A stretch of DNA of 33,524 nucleotides from a virus. Both the position numbers and the translations under genes were made by a program. The notes under the pieces were generated by a model. That model had not been told where the DNA came from. It worked only from the letters and a program-made list of their open reading frames with translations, and did not search any database. Below are positions 1-7,779 of this stretch, piece by piece; within the stretch, counting starts at the first letter, position 1, and every line of letters begins with the position of its first letter. The DNA lies in IMG/VR virus record IMGVR_UViG_3300042887_002682, positions 1-33,524 of that record; one strand, given 5' to 3'.

Positions 1-333
1 ACTTGGTTTAAGGCGGGAACAGAAGTATTTGATGATGATGAATATGGCAAACGAATTACGCTTGAGTCATACAATAAATGGCTTAAATCAGGCAGTATCT
101 TAGTTAGAGGTATGCGTGTGTGTGAATATTACTATGAGACAGCACTTGGATATAAACTAGGCGAAGAACGAGAAGATGGTGAATTGTGTGGTATTGATGA
201 ATTTGATATGACTATTGTGGATGATGAAAAAGATATTCCTTGGCCTAAGCCATTAGATCCTCCAACTACTACTGCCGAGGCAGAAGCCAGACGAAGAAAG
301 TTTGAAGATAATATCAGGTATATTCAAGGTTGA
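1..333 (+). CDS. Hypothetical protein, 5'-truncated by the window edge
   Basis: The reading frame is open from base 1 to the TGA at 331-333, so the true start lies outside the window; ATG 112 is probably internal because the residues before it (WFKAGTEVF..., LESYNKWLKSG) look protein-like. The C-terminal part is acidic (EEREDGE, DDEKD) and ends in a charged helix (AEAEARRRKFEDN). I recognise no family. It is the first of a run of closely packed + strand small genes typical of a phage accessory region. Confidence 0.7.
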   Translation, partial: TWFKAGTEVFDDDEYGKRITLESYNKWLKSGSILVRGMRVCEYYYETALGYKLGEEREDGELCGIDEFDMTIVDDEKDIPWPKPLDPPTTTAEAEARRRKFEDNIRYIQG

Positions 334-340
334 CATCCAA

Positions 341-520
341 ATGAAAAATACTTGTAAACATAAAATCCGTGTGCAAGTAAGAAATAGAAAGACTGGCATC
401 GAATCTTCTGAGTGGAGATCTACTTGTGTACATATAGGTGCTATAAATATATGCAAATTGTGCGGCGAAATTAATTATTATTCTAGTGCCACTATAAATA
501 AAGATAGCAAATATGACTGA
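341..520 (+). CDS. Small zinc-ribbon-like protein
   Basis: A 59-residue protein. The ATG at 341 is preferred to the upstream ATG at 302, because 302 lies inside the preceding gene. Two cysteine groups are visible: an N-terminal C-K-H-K and a C-terminal CKLC in the context NICKLCGEIN, compatible with one zinc ribbon. The 3' end overlaps the next gene by 8 bases. The TATAAATA just upstream of the next ATG lies inside this gene. Function unknown. Confidence 0.6.
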   Translation: MKNTCKHKIRVQVRNRKTGIESSEWRSTCVHIGAINICKLCGEINYYSSATINKDSKYD

Positions 521-860
521 TACCCGCACATATTATTATGACATCTATGGTAAGATGGAGCCAGACTATGAAAGTATGGTTGCTTATTTATTAGATGAAG
601 GTGTATTGTTTGTAACCACGGCAATTGATAGATGCACTCAAAAAGAGTGTTTGGGATTGTATATTTTAATCAATGATTACTTTGTTCCCGCTTCAGATGC
701 TGAGTCTGTTACTTATGATGAATTGCCAAAACTATTTGAAATGTTTAAAGAAAAACGATGGGATGGCGTGTCTCAATTTGTAGCAGATAAACGAGGCATT
801 CCAGATCTTCATTGGCGAGATAAAAATAGCGCATTTCAGAAAAAAGTTGACTTGTTATAA
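513..860 (+). CDS. Hypothetical protein (115 aa)
   Basis: ATG 513 overlaps the previous stop by 8 bases, a usual arrangement here. A TATAAATA sequence at about 486-493 ends roughly 20 bases before this ATG and could be a T4-like late promoter, though it lies in coding sequence. The protein is soluble, with a hydrophobic strand around residues 27-36 (EGVLFVTTAI) and an aromatic, charged C-terminal half. I recognise no family. Confidence 0.65.
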   Translation: MTDTRTYYYDIYGKMEPDYESMVAYLLDEGVLFVTTAIDRCTQKECLGLYILINDYFVPASDAESVTYDELPKLFEMFKEKRWDGVSQFVADKRGIPDLHWRDKNSAFQKKVDLL

Positions 861-886
861 AGTGTGTGGTAAAGTATAAAACTAAT

Positions 887-1066
887 ATGTTCAAACTACT
901 TTCATCTAGTTATCACGATTTAAGTAATAATTATTACATAACGATTCGTTGTTATATATTTAATAAATTAATTTTTACATGTAAAAGAAAGCGCAAATCT
1001 AAGCCTGAAGATTGGCAATCACAAAACAATTGGACTTGCATTAAGGAGCTATTATATTTAAACTAA
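887..1066 (+). CDS. Possible small basic protein (59 aa)
   Basis: ATG 887 has the TAATATG context seen at other starts of this region; an alternative GTG at 866 gives 66 residues. The middle is hydrophobic and aromatic and is followed by a very basic stretch (KRKRKSK). It fills the gap between two real genes and ends two bases before the next ATG, which supports coding, but composition alone does not prove it. Confidence 0.4.
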   Translation: MFKLLSSSYHDLSNNYYITIRCYIFNKLIFTCKRKRKSKPEDWQSQNNWTCIKELLYLN

Positions 1067-1067
1067 T

Positions 1068-1439
1068 ATGAACAGACCAATTAAATTTAGAGTGTGGGAT
1101 AAAAGAGAAACCAAAGGAATGTCTACTAAGAATATGTTATATGATGCTCAATTACATCATTTCTGGCAAGACTTTGTAGATTATCCCGGTTATGAATTGA
1201 TGCAATATACCGGCTTAACTGATAAAAATGACAAGGAAATATTTGAAGGTGACATCATCATAGACACTCAAAAACAAAAATATGAAATCATATTTGATGA
1301 AAACTATGCCAGATACGACATAAAAGTATGTGGCGAAAATAAATTAAGGGGACAAACTAGTTATTTTACTCAAATATATGAAAAAAAACATATTGAAGTA
1401 ATTGGTAATATTTTTGAACATAGTGAACTATTAAAATAA
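1068..1439 (+). CDS. YopX-family protein, copy 1
   Basis: 123 residues. Diagnostic YopX signatures are present: the N-terminal IKFRVWDK, the central QYTGLTDKNDKEIFEGDII, and the C-terminal EVIGNIFEH. YopX proteins are small phage and prophage proteins of unknown biochemical role. The next gene is a clear paralog sharing all three motifs, so this is a tandem duplication. Spacing to it is one base (TAA-T-ATG). No Shine-Dalgarno is visible; the start context is TAATATG. Family call firm, function unknown. Confidence 0.88.
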   Translation: MNRPIKFRVWDKRETKGMSTKNMLYDAQLHHFWQDFVDYPGYELMQYTGLTDKNDKEIFEGDIIIDTQKQKYEIIFDENYARYDIKVCGENKLRGQTSYFTQIYEKKHIEVIGNIFEHSELLK

Positions 1440-1440
1440 T

Positions 1441-1857
1441 ATGAATAACCGCTTTAAATTTAGAGTGTGGGATAAGATCACAAACCAATATCTTCAAGAA
1501 CTAGGCATCTATTATTGGCATATTCCTTATAGTTTAGATGGTGAGGAGATAACCGGGGAGGCTAATTTGGTTGGTTTGTCTGAGCTATTGAAACACGATA
1601 ATTTTGTCACTCAACAATATACTGGCTTAACTGATAGCAATGATGACCCTATTTACGAGGGTGATATCTTAAAAAATCATTATGATGTAAGTAATAATAT
1701 AATTGGACAAGTATTATATGAATCTGACTACGGCGGTTTTATCTTTCAGTGGAAACGGCGAGGCCAAGATTATAAAATCACAAATCTAAATTGTGATGTA
1801 GCATTTGAATCCGTCATTATTGGCAATATTTTTGAGGGTCCACAACTATTAAAATGA
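1441..1857 (+). CDS. YopX-family protein, copy 2
   Basis: 138 residues. It repeats the YopX motifs of its neighbour: FKFRVWDKITNQ at the N-terminus, QYTGLTDSNDDPIYEGDIL in the middle and IIGNIFEGPQLLK at the end. The region between them differs, so the duplication is old. The last codons overlap the ATG of the next gene (ATGA at 1854-1857), suggesting translational coupling. Confidence 0.88.
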   Translation: MNNRFKFRVWDKITNQYLQELGIYYWHIPYSLDGEEITGEANLVGLSELLKHDNFVTQQYTGLTDSNDDPIYEGDILKNHYDVSNNIIGQVLYESDYGGFIFQWKRRGQDYKITNLNCDVAFESVIIGNIFEGPQLLK

Positions 1858-2027
1858 TTGTTCTAATCACTTATCTTGATGAAGAAACAAATACCAAAAT
1901 GGTGAGTCACGGATACAATGTAACTACTGATGAACTTGTTGTTTTACCATCTGTACCATTGTTTTATTTCAATGATGCCAAATTTGATTCTGAAGTGGGT
2001 GAATATATTCTAACTAAATATGAGTGA
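1854..2027 (+). CDS. Hypothetical protein (57 aa)
   Basis: A 58-codon frame that starts with ATGA overlapping the stop of the upstream YopX gene and runs 8 bases into the next ATG. It fills the gap exactly with the same overlap style as its neighbours. The protein starts MIVLITYLDEETNTKMV and is rich in beta-strand residues, with an acidic C-terminal end. No family recognised. Confidence 0.65.
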   Translation: MIVLITYLDEETNTKMVSHGYNVTTDELVVLPSVPLFYFNDAKFDSEVGEYILTKYE

Positions 2028-2226
2028 CATTATCAATCAATTTCCATCTTATAAACGAGTATTATCAAGCCACGAAAGAACTATTATGGCTAAAATTGGA
2101 TACGCATTCATTTATAGTTCTAATTTAGAAGAGATTAAGGCATTTGATGAATCATTTAATCATAAAGCGTGTGATGAAAAAGGAATACCGAGAATAGTTG
2201 ATCAACCAGTGAATTTTTCTATATGA
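2020..2226 (+). CDS. Hypothetical protein (68 aa)
   Basis: Small soluble protein. The ATG lies 8 bases inside the previous gene, and the TGA overlaps the ATG of the next small frame (ATGA at 2223-2226). A central helix-like segment (HERTIMAKIGYAFIYSSNLEEIKAF) is visible. No motif or family recognised. Confidence 0.6.
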   Translation: MSDIINQFPSYKRVLSSHERTIMAKIGYAFIYSSNLEEIKAFDESFNHKACDEKGIPRIVDQPVNFSI

Positions 2227-2321
2227 ATACTAATATTAGCACAGAAAAACCAAATACTAGATACTTTTTAACCAACTCGAAAACAAAGGTAGCTAAAGTA
2301 AGAATTATTATATTGAAGTAA
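2223..2321 (+). CDS. Possible very small protein (32 aa)
   Basis: A 33-codon frame coupled by ATGA to the upstream gene and ending one base before the next ATG (TAATATG). The peptide is basic with a hydrophobic C-terminal strand (VRIIILK). Support is only positional: it fills an otherwise empty 96 bases in a region with almost no non-coding DNA. Confidence 0.4.
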   Translation: MNTNISTEKPNTRYFLTNSKTKVAKVRIIILK

Positions 2322-2322
2322 T

Positions 2323-2769
2323 ATGAGTAACAATATTAAAACCTGCCCAAATTGTGACGCATATGAAGTAAAAGGTGAATATCATTCTCTTTTTGCATGC
2401 GGATCTTACTACTCTGATATGCGAGGTGGAACGCCTACGATTATAGAGAAGCGGGAGGGTTATAAATTTCACGAAACACTACAGTGCGCTCATAACAGAA
2501 TCGCAGTCTTAAATAGCAGATTGCTTAAAGTTGAAGAATATGTTAAAAAGCAAACAGAAGTTCCAAAAAAGAATTTGAAATCTTTGGAGGAGCATAATAA
2601 ACAAGCGTATATTAATTTTGCCGCAGTCAATAACCTAAACTCTAACTTTGCTTGCCCAAAGTGTGGAGAAGAATTGTATTATTCTAATCCCAATGTTATG
2701 TTGACAACATATCCTCCTAAACGAGGTGTGCAATGTAACAAGTGCAATCATACAGATTATGTCTATTAA
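2323..2769 (+). CDS. Zinc-finger protein with two cysteine ribbons
   Basis: 148 residues. An N-terminal CPNC (residues 8-11) and a further cysteine in FACGSYY form a first possible site. A C-terminal pair, CPKCGEE and CNKCNHTD about 28 residues apart, forms a typical zinc ribbon. Between them is a helical linker (NRIAVLNSRLLKVEEYV). Proteins with this layout in phages are usually uncharacterised. Start context TAATATG. Confidence 0.75.
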   Translation: MSNNIKTCPNCDAYEVKGEYHSLFACGSYYSDMRGGTPTIIEKREGYKFHETLQCAHNRIAVLNSRLLKVEEYVKKQTEVPKKNLKSLEEHNKQAYINFAAVNNLNSNFACPKCGEELYYSNPNVMLTTYPPKRGVQCNKCNHTDYVY

Positions 2770-2771
2770 AT

Positions 2772-2969
2772 ATGAACATCCACGTTCCTGAAGAAATAAA
2801 AAAGAAATACCCTCAATATGAATTTCGTGGCAAGCAACGCGAAATTAACGATAGAATTGTAATTGAAGCATACAATCCTGTTACTGAGCAGACTTTTTAT
2901 TATTCTTTTGAAGAGGATTTTTTTTGGATGGCTGGGCAAATACCTGATTATAAACTGCAAAAGCCTTGA
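2772..2969 (+). CDS. Hypothetical protein (65 aa)
   Basis: ATG 2772 is chosen over the upstream start at 2742 because 2742 lies inside the zinc-finger gene. The protein has a basic N-terminal half (EIKKKYPQYEFRGKQREI) and an aromatic acidic C-terminal half (YYSFEEDFFWMAG). Its stop overlaps a TTG-initiated frame that follows. No family recognised. Confidence 0.6.
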   Translation: MNIHVPEEIKKKYPQYEFRGKQREINDRIVIEAYNPVTEQTFYYSFEEDFFWMAGQIPDYKLQKP

Positions 2970-3118
2970 AAAATAAGCTCGCAACCCTGCAAGATCGCCT
3001 TGACAACGCCCTGAAAGACGATCATACTGCCCTTCGACAGTTAGAAAAGACTCTTCCATTATCCGAAATCGCAAAAAAAAAACTTAAAAATGACAAACAC
3101 CCAAGAAACCGTAAATAG
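2966..3118 (+). CDS. Possible small helical protein, TTG start (50 aa)
   Basis: An open frame from TTG 2966, overlapping the previous TGA by three bases, to TAG 3116-3118. The product is strongly helical (LATLQDRLDNALKDDHTALR) and ends in a basic tail. It overlaps the next gene by 29 bases. There is no ATG, so the call depends on a TTG start; codon use looks protein-like. Confidence 0.45.
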   Translation: MKNKLATLQDRLDNALKDDHTALRQLEKTLPLSEIAKKKLKNDKHPRNRK

Positions 3119-3515
3119 TATTCTTATTGATGTCCTCAAAGGAGTCAAGGATGCTGGATCTGAAATGTATGCAACAAGTAAAGTTGGCTTGGCAAAAGCC
3201 GTTGACTTTGCTATGGAGCAAGCCCCGATTGTTGTCCAAGAGTTTCTATCTTGGAAGATGGGAGACGCGATATTTAATTGTATTTTTTATAGTATTGGGG
3301 TTATTATCCTTTTGGGCGCAATTATTTGGCTCAAGAAAAAGCTCGAAAAGCTAGAATCTTATGAACCTGAAGTTGTAATTTATTCACTTACTCTTGTACT
3401 TTGTATCGGTTTAGCAGTCGCCTCAATGATACCTATCAAAGATAACATCGAAACAATCATTAAGATCAAACTCGCTCCCCGAGTTTATATCCTTGAATAT
3501 GTAACTAAGAAGTAA
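3090..3515 (+). CDS. Membrane protein with two transmembrane segments, holin-like
   Basis: 141 residues. An amphipathic N-terminal region of about 60 residues is followed by TM1 (around 64-82, FYSIGVIILLGAIIWL) with a basic KKKLEKLE end, and TM2 (around 95-114, VIYSLTLVLCIGLAVASM). The C-terminus KLAPRVYILEYV resembles the tail of small phage membrane proteins. The two-TM topology fits a class II-like holin, but no endolysin is adjacent, so holin is an inference. Confidence 0.65.
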   Translation: MTNTQETVNSILIDVLKGVKDAGSEMYATSKVGLAKAVDFAMEQAPIVVQEFLSWKMGDAIFNCIFYSIGVIILLGAIIWLKKKLEKLESYEPEVVIYSLTLVLCIGLAVASMIPIKDNIETIIKIKLAPRVYILEYVTKK

Positions 3516-3516
3516 T

Positions 3517-3876
3517 ATGAATATACCTCCCGAAGTCATTGCAGCAATTAAAAGTTCTTTTGAAAATGCAAAATACCCTAAAACTGTAAAAACTCGCCCA
3601 TGTCGAATTAAATTCAATGGCGAATTTATTGCTACAAGTAGCAAAAAAACAGTTTGGCGCAATAAAGCATTCGCTAAGTCTGCTCTTTTGCTTCATTTTC
3701 ATGGTAAAATTATTACTGAGTCTATCTATAAGCATCTTTTAAATGCTAGTAATAGACATCCTTATTTTTATGTTCCGTCTGATGAAATTAAAAAGCTGAG
3801 AGATGAACTTGAAAAACTTGGCATTATAGAATACGTTGAAGTTGATATGGAAAACTTCGCCGTGCAAAAAAAATAA
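3517..3876 (+). CDS. Hypothetical basic protein (119 aa)
   Basis: Follows the membrane protein by one base (TAATATG). The N-terminal two thirds is basic (KYPKTVKTRPCRIKFNG, SSKKTVWRNKAFAKSA) and the C-terminal third is a charged helix (DEIKKLRDELEKLG). The basic N-terminus would suit nucleic-acid binding, but no named domain is recognised. Confidence 0.65.
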   Translation: MNIPPEVIAAIKSSFENAKYPKTVKTRPCRIKFNGEFIATSSKKTVWRNKAFAKSALLLHFHGKIITESIYKHLLNASNRHPYFYVPSDEIKKLRDELEKLGIIEYVEVDMENFAVQKK

Positions 3877-3883
3877 AAACAAT

Positions 3884-4216
3884 ATGTTCTTCAATAAAAA
3901 AAGCCCAAAAATTGCAGCCATGCCTGTCCCTGCTTATGCAGTAACAAAAAATAAACAAATTAGTTTAGATATTTCTTATCTTCAAAACGGTAAAGCTTAT
4001 ACTAGCTATTATCGTTACGAAGTTAAAGCTAATAGTGACGAAGAGATGAATAAGAATTCAAAAAAGATCAAAGAAGATCTGCAATTGATAGTGGATGATA
4101 TTTACAAACAATTGAATGATAAAAGTAGCGAATATATTTATATCAAAGACCAGACGTTTATCTTAAATAAAAAAGATTTCTTGAATTGCGGAGTAACAAC
4201 CAAAGATATCACTTGA
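3884..4216 (+). CDS. Hypothetical protein (110 aa)
   Basis: The start at 3884 (AATATG) is preferred over 3836, which lies in the upstream gene. It begins with a basic segment (MFFNKKSPKIAAMPVP), then strands (ISLDISYLQNGKAYTSYYRYEV) and a charged helix. Its stop overlaps the -35 box of the promoter for the next gene, so it appears to end a transcription unit. No family recognised. Confidence 0.65.
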   Translation: MFFNKKSPKIAAMPVPAYAVTKNKQISLDISYLQNGKAYTSYYRYEVKANSDEEMNKNSKKIKEDLQLIVDDIYKQLNDKSSEYIYIKDQTFILNKKDFLNCGVTTKDIT

Positions 4217-4240
4217 CGACTCGCAAATTTCTGCCATACT
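4213..4240 (+). promoter_or_regulatory. Predicted sigma70-like promoter, leaderless
   Basis: TTGACG (4213-4218), a 16-base spacer and CATACT (4235-4240), followed by only six bases to the ATG at 4247. The transcript would begin at or next to the start codon. Confidence 0.55.
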
Positions 4241-4246
4241 GCCCAC

Positions 4247-4654
4247 ATGAGAGCATACTTAGAGTTCAGTTTGATGGACGATGAAGTGGACCACCTCACC
4301 AAAATTGGTTTCGGCGCAAAAATTCTTGACGCTTACGAAATGGAGAATGGCTTTGTTGCTGTTGTCGTTGATTGGAATAGTAAAACAGGTAGCCATAAAC
4401 TCAAATACGCTTCGCAAGGCTGCGTTACTTACAGCAGCGATAAAATCGTGGGCGTAGAACTAGAGTTCAGAGATTATCCATATCAAATCGACGATTGCCA
4501 AATGAATCCTCGTATTTCAGTTAAGTTGGATTACGATGATTTTAATAAGAAAATGGATTATGTTTGTTTTCAGAATCTGAAATATCAAGCAGTAGTTTAT
4601 TTTGCACCTGACTCATGGAATTGCAGCAGAAACTCAAAGAAGATTAAATTTTAA
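4247..4654 (+). CDS. Hypothetical protein (135 aa)
   Basis: Begins a new transcription unit directly downstream of a near-consensus promoter. The protein is rich in beta strands (FVAVVVDWNS, KIVGVELEFRDYP, RISVKLDYDDF) with no motif I can name. The few upstream bases leave no room for a ribosome-binding site. Confidence 0.7.
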   Translation: MRAYLEFSLMDDEVDHLTKIGFGAKILDAYEMENGFVAVVVDWNSKTGSHKLKYASQGCVTYSSDKIVGVELEFRDYPYQIDDCQMNPRISVKLDYDDFNKKMDYVCFQNLKYQAVVYFAPDSWNCSRNSKKIKF

Positions 4655-4658
4655 AAAT

Positions 4659-5237
4659 ATGCCTAGTGGATATACATCAGATATATATAATGGTAAAGAA
4701 GTAACATTCAAGGACTTCGCTCTAGGTTGCGCTAGAGCGTTTGGTGCTTGTGTAATGCAACGCGATGATCCTGCTGACGTAAAGCCAAAGATCATGCCAG
4801 AAGAGTCTTATCATACAGAGAAGCTGAAGAATCTTGGCGAATTCAAAAAGCCTACTAAAGCTCAATTTGAATCTTATGTTAAGGAAACAATAGCTGACTA
4901 CGAAAAAAGCATAAAAGAAAAAAACGAACTAAAAAAGCGTTACTCTGATATTCTTGAAAATGCTAAGAACTGGCAACCGCCTACCAAAGAACATGAGCGA
5001 CTAAAAGCTTTTATGATTGAACAGTTGACTGATTCAAGGAGTTTTGATTGTGGTGGACTTGATTATTACGAGCATGAGATCAAAGTTGTTTCCGCTATGA
5101 CTTACAAAGATTATGTAACAAAGAAGCTTACAGAACACAATAGATCTATCGAACGTCATAAAGAATACGAAGCTAGAGATATTAATAATATCAAGCAGCG
5201 CAATAAGTGGATAAAAGATTTATACGATAGCCTATGA
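4659..5237 (+). CDS. Conserved phage protein of unknown function (192 aa)
   Basis: ATG 4659 (AAATATG) starts MPSGYTSDIYNGKEVTF; the upstream frame to 4602 lies in the preceding gene. The N-terminal block SGYTxxIYxGKxVTFxxFALxCARAFGACVxxRDDP resembles a protein often seen in phage genomes but without assigned function. The rest is a long helical, charged region (about residues 70-110 and 165-192), likely coiled coil. Confidence 0.75.
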   Translation: MPSGYTSDIYNGKEVTFKDFALGCARAFGACVMQRDDPADVKPKIMPEESYHTEKLKNLGEFKKPTKAQFESYVKETIADYEKSIKEKNELKKRYSDILENAKNWQPPTKEHERLKAFMIEQLTDSRSFDCGGLDYYEHEIKVVSAMTYKDYVTKKLTEHNRSIERHKEYEARDINNIKQRNKWIKDLYDSL

Positions 5238-5425
5238 AAATAATATTAAGGGCTATACTGATAGAAATATTAGTTAATGTTATTTCTATAATATGTATTT
5301 ACTATTTATGGAATTGGCTAATGCCAGAATTAATAATGGCTAAAAAAATTGGTCTCCTCCAAGCTTGGGGGATACGCACATTGGTGCAATTTTGTGTGTG
5401 GTTTAGGAGTCCTGATAAAAAATGA
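5234..5425 (+). CDS. Small membrane protein (63 aa)
   Basis: The start overlaps the previous stop by four bases (ATGA). An N-terminal hydrophobic segment (ILRAILIEILVNVISIICIY, residues 4-23) forms one clear transmembrane helix; a second weaker amphipathic segment follows. Basic C-terminus (RSPDKK). Coupled to the next gene by ATGA. Function unknown. Confidence 0.65.
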   Translation: MKIILRAILIEILVNVISIICIYYLWNWLMPELIMAKKIGLLQAWGIRTLVQFCVWFRSPDKK

Positions 5426-5751
5426 AAGCGACATTCGATTCAGACGGTTATCCAACAGATGAAACGCTGGCTTTAATCAGTTATTGGTATAGAAATAATA
5501 ACTGGGAGCCTGAATCATTCTTGGCCTTTGCTGAGACTGCTTTTAATAAACATTATGGAAGATGGGAGATTATTAATGATTATAATAAACTCTCGGCTTT
5601 CAAAGACAAAGAATTCAAAGCGTTAGAAATTGCTACTGGCGGCTGGAGCGGCAATGAACAAGTGATTAATGCTATGGAAAAGACTCCCTTCTGGAGCGTA
5701 TTTTGGAGAGCATCTTTTTCTGGAGGTTTGTATGTCTTAAAAGTACAATAA
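5422..5751 (+). CDS. Conserved phage protein of unknown function (109 aa)
   Basis: Starts MKATFDSDGYPTDETL and carries the block TGGWSGNEQVINAM, followed by an aromatic C-terminal segment (FWSVFWRASFSGGLYV). This layout is typical of an uncharacterised protein found in many phages. It overlaps the upstream membrane-protein gene by four bases. Confidence 0.75.
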   Translation: MKATFDSDGYPTDETLALISYWYRNNNWEPESFLAFAETAFNKHYGRWEIINDYNKLSAFKDKEFKALEIATGGWSGNEQVINAMEKTPFWSVFWRASFSGGLYVLKVQ

Positions 5752-5754
5752 TGT

Positions 5755-5940
5755 ATGAATATCTCAGAGTTTGAAAGAGGCAAGCCAGTCCTAACAATGC
5801 ACAAAATAAATGATCTCATTAAAAGAATTGAAGATGAGAAATACAAGACAGAAAGTCTTTATAAAGACAGAGTTAGATCTTTAGATACTATACATGAGCT
5901 TCTCCTAAGTGTCAAAGACAGCTTTAAAAAGGGAGAATAA
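5755..5940 (+). CDS. Small helical protein (61 aa)
   Basis: Three bases after the previous stop. The sequence is largely one charged helix (INDLIKRIEDEKYKTESLYK, then DRVRSLDTIHELLLSVKDSF), so a short coiled coil is likely. It ends just before a strong promoter. No family recognised. Confidence 0.65.
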   Translation: MNISEFERGKPVLTMHKINDLIKRIEDEKYKTESLYKDRVRSLDTIHELLLSVKDSFKKGE

Positions 5941-5941
5941 A

Positions 5942-5970
5942 TTTACATTCTGCCCGTTGGAGGTTATAAT
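5942..5970 (+). promoter_or_regulatory. Strong predicted sigma70 promoter, leaderless
   Basis: TTTACA (5942-5947), exactly 17 bases, then a perfect TATAAT (5965-5970). The ATG of the next gene is at 5976, only five bases downstream, so transcription should start at about the start codon. It is the best consensus promoter I found in the window. Confidence 0.75.
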
Positions 5971-5975
5971 TTTTT

Positions 5976-6173
5976 ATGACTTACCAACAGGCAATGTATG
6001 TTAAGCAACTCATTAAAGATAGAAACCCACTGCATAAAGTGGCGGAGCTATTTGTTAATAGATTTGGGGCTACTGACGAGATCTCTGTTAAAGGGACTCG
6101 TCATAAGTTTTCTAATCTTGACGGTAATGATTTGAAAATGTCTGCGGAGTCCACTCTCAAAGAGAAACTATAA
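5976..6173 (+). CDS. Hypothetical protein (65 aa)
   Basis: First gene of a unit driven by the promoter at 5942-5970. It is helical at the N-terminus (YQQAMYVKQLIKDRNP) with a basic middle (VKGTRHKFSNLDG). The stop overlaps the ATG of the next gene by one base (TAATG). The GGAGG upstream lies inside the promoter spacer and would not be transcribed, so it is not a ribosome-binding site. Confidence 0.65.
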   Translation: MTYQQAMYVKQLIKDRNPLHKVAELFVNRFGATDEISVKGTRHKFSNLDGNDLKMSAESTLKEKL

Positions 6174-6400
6174 TGGAAAAAGAATTATATCTCAAAGATA
6201 AATATCCTGTTGTATCGGATGATTTGAAGTTTGATGGTAAGAATATTATCATGCCTTCTTACTATGCTGGTCTTATTTGTGATTATCTGAGCCATGTAGA
6301 TACTAAAGGCATGAACGATGCAGATAGAAATGATTATTTTGCCTTTGCTAAATTCTTTGAAGATGTCATGGATTACAAAACCGAGAAAAGAGGACACTGA
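6173..6400 (+). CDS. Hypothetical protein (75 aa)
   Basis: Coupled to the upstream gene by TAATG. Acidic and aromatic, with helices DADRNDYFAFAKFFEDVMD near the end. No motif or family recognised. Its TGA lies directly before the next ATG. Confidence 0.6.
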   Translation: MEKELYLKDKYPVVSDDLKFDGKNIIMPSYYAGLICDYLSHVDTKGMNDADRNDYFAFAKFFEDVMDYKTEKRGH

Positions 6401-6401
6401 G

Positions 6402-6989
6402 ATGGGAATGTACGATAGCATAGATTGCCAATATACACTGCCAATGCCAGAAGACCCCAAAGGGTACACTGGTTCATACGGTTTTCAAACTAAAGACTTT
6501 GAGTGCGCTTTAGATATTTACATTATCGATAAAGATGGTCAACTATCCGTTGAGCGTCGAGAGACAGAATGGATAGAAGGAGATCCAAATGGCAAGACCT
6601 TTTTAGAGAAAACGGGATATGGAAAGACTGTCAAGACTTGGCTTGAGCCTTTAAATAATACTTGCACTATTCAATTTTATGATTACCGTCACTCTAATAA
6701 TACTGATTATGATTATTGGATTCAGTACGTTGCTACCTTTGTCGGCGGCAAGTTAACTGATATCAAATTGCTTAATTTTGAAGCCACTTCCAATACTGAA
6801 AGAAAGAAGAGCGACAAAGAATTCTTCCTTAGACTAGAAGAAAGGCGTGACTTCATCCAAACTTGGCGTTATAAATACATCTATGGACCTTATAATACTG
6901 TAGTAAGAGCAGTAGTAAGAGGGTCTACTAAATGCCTAACAAAGCTAAACAGCCTAATCCAAAAGCTAGAATCAAAGATAAAGATTTAA
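6402..6989 (+). CDS. Conserved phage protein of unknown function (195 aa)
   Basis: Starts MGMYDSIDCQYTLPMPEDP, with the block YGFQTKDFECALDIYIIDKDGQL, a signature I associate with an uncharacterised phage protein family. A second ATG two codons later (6408) is also possible. The N-terminal part is beta-rich with an EWIEGD acidic loop; the C-terminal 45 residues are basic. It overlaps the following zinc-ribbon gene by 58 bases, which may mean the true end region is shared or that the next start lies later. Confidence 0.72.
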   Translation: MGMYDSIDCQYTLPMPEDPKGYTGSYGFQTKDFECALDIYIIDKDGQLSVERRETEWIEGDPNGKTFLEKTGYGKTVKTWLEPLNNTCTIQFYDYRHSNNTDYDYWIQYVATFVGGKLTDIKLLNFEATSNTERKKSDKEFFLRLEERRDFIQTWRYKYIYGPYNTVVRAVVRGSTKCLTKLNSLIQKLESKIKI

Positions 6990-7111
6990 ATAGTAATTAT
7001 AATTGCAAAGACTGCAATCAAATAGTTAACTATAAGTATACTACCTGCCCGAGGTGCGGTCATTTTCATCAAACTAATGAAGCTAGAAATCCAAATCCTA
7101 TAATTAAATAA
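6932..7111 (+). CDS. Small zinc-ribbon protein (59 aa)
   Basis: A 60-codon frame in which CKDC and CPRCGHFH, 14 residues apart, form a textbook zinc ribbon. Its N-terminus is basic (MPNKAKQPNPKARIKDK). It ends two bases before the next gene, and that gene is also a cysteine protein. The 58-base overlap with the upstream gene is large but the CxxC pattern makes coding likely. Confidence 0.65.
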   Translation: MPNKAKQPNPKARIKDKDLNSNYNCKDCNQIVNYKYTTCPRCGHFHQTNEARNPNPIIK

Positions 7112-7113
7112 AT

Positions 7114-7317
7114 ATGATAATAGAGTGCTGCGGTTGCAACAAGAAAGAAACATTCAAAGACACTAAAGAAGCGTGGATGAAAGGTTGGGACTTTGTTAAT
7201 GATAAATTTAATAAGTCTCAGGTAATTTGTGACACTTGTATACCTTCTGAAGCTCTTCAAGTGGTATATAATAAAGCTCGCGGGGGAGATTTATTTAATA
7301 TAGTTTTAAAGGATTAA
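7114..7317 (+). CDS. Small zinc-binding protein (67 aa)
   Basis: Has CCGC (residues 5-8) and CDTC (around 39-42) separated by about 30 residues with a tryptophan-rich helix (KEAWMKGWDFVNDKF), consistent with one zinc site. Start context AAATATG. It is the last gene before the long non-coding region. Confidence 0.65.
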   Translation: MIIECCGCNKKETFKDTKEAWMKGWDFVNDKFNKSQVICDTCIPSEALQVVYNKARGGDLFNIVLKD

Positions 7318-7474
7318 ACGCCTTTGTTAAGATAAGAGAGAAGTAGTCTATTATAGGTAGTAATAAGTTAAATAAAGTAGAGAATAGTAGAGCAAAGAGT
7401 GGTTGAAGAATAGACTGTATTTTACTGATGAAAACAGTAGTAAAATCAATCACTTTTCCTCTCTGAAAACAAGG

Positions 7475-7512
7475 CAAAAACTCTGGTTTTACTGGGGTTT
7501 TTGTCTTTTTTA
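7475..7512 (+). terminator. Predicted intrinsic terminator
   Basis: CAAAAACTC pairs with GGGGTTTTTG across a short T-rich loop, followed by TCTTTTTT. It would end the transcripts of the left-hand gene block. Confidence 0.55.
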
Positions 7513-7779
7513 TTGAGTTTCAATAGATAAAGGAATAAGATAGGTAAGATATATATAGAGAGTAATAGAATAATAGAGTAATATAAGAGAATATTGTATA
7601 GGATTGTATGATATGGGGTTATAATGATGGGTTTGCCAAAAATATAATTACTAAATAATACTAATTCCCCCCGAAAATCACAAAAAAACGCACTTTAATA
7701 GCAATTTTGTCAGATTCTTCGCGCAATAATCATTAAATTTCATTCTAATCCCTGCTAAATAACAATAAATTTGTATTTA

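Noticed and set aside
5953-5963. GGAGG as a ribosome-binding site for the gene at 5976
   Set aside because: It lies between the -35 and -10 boxes of a strong promoter and is too far from the ATG.
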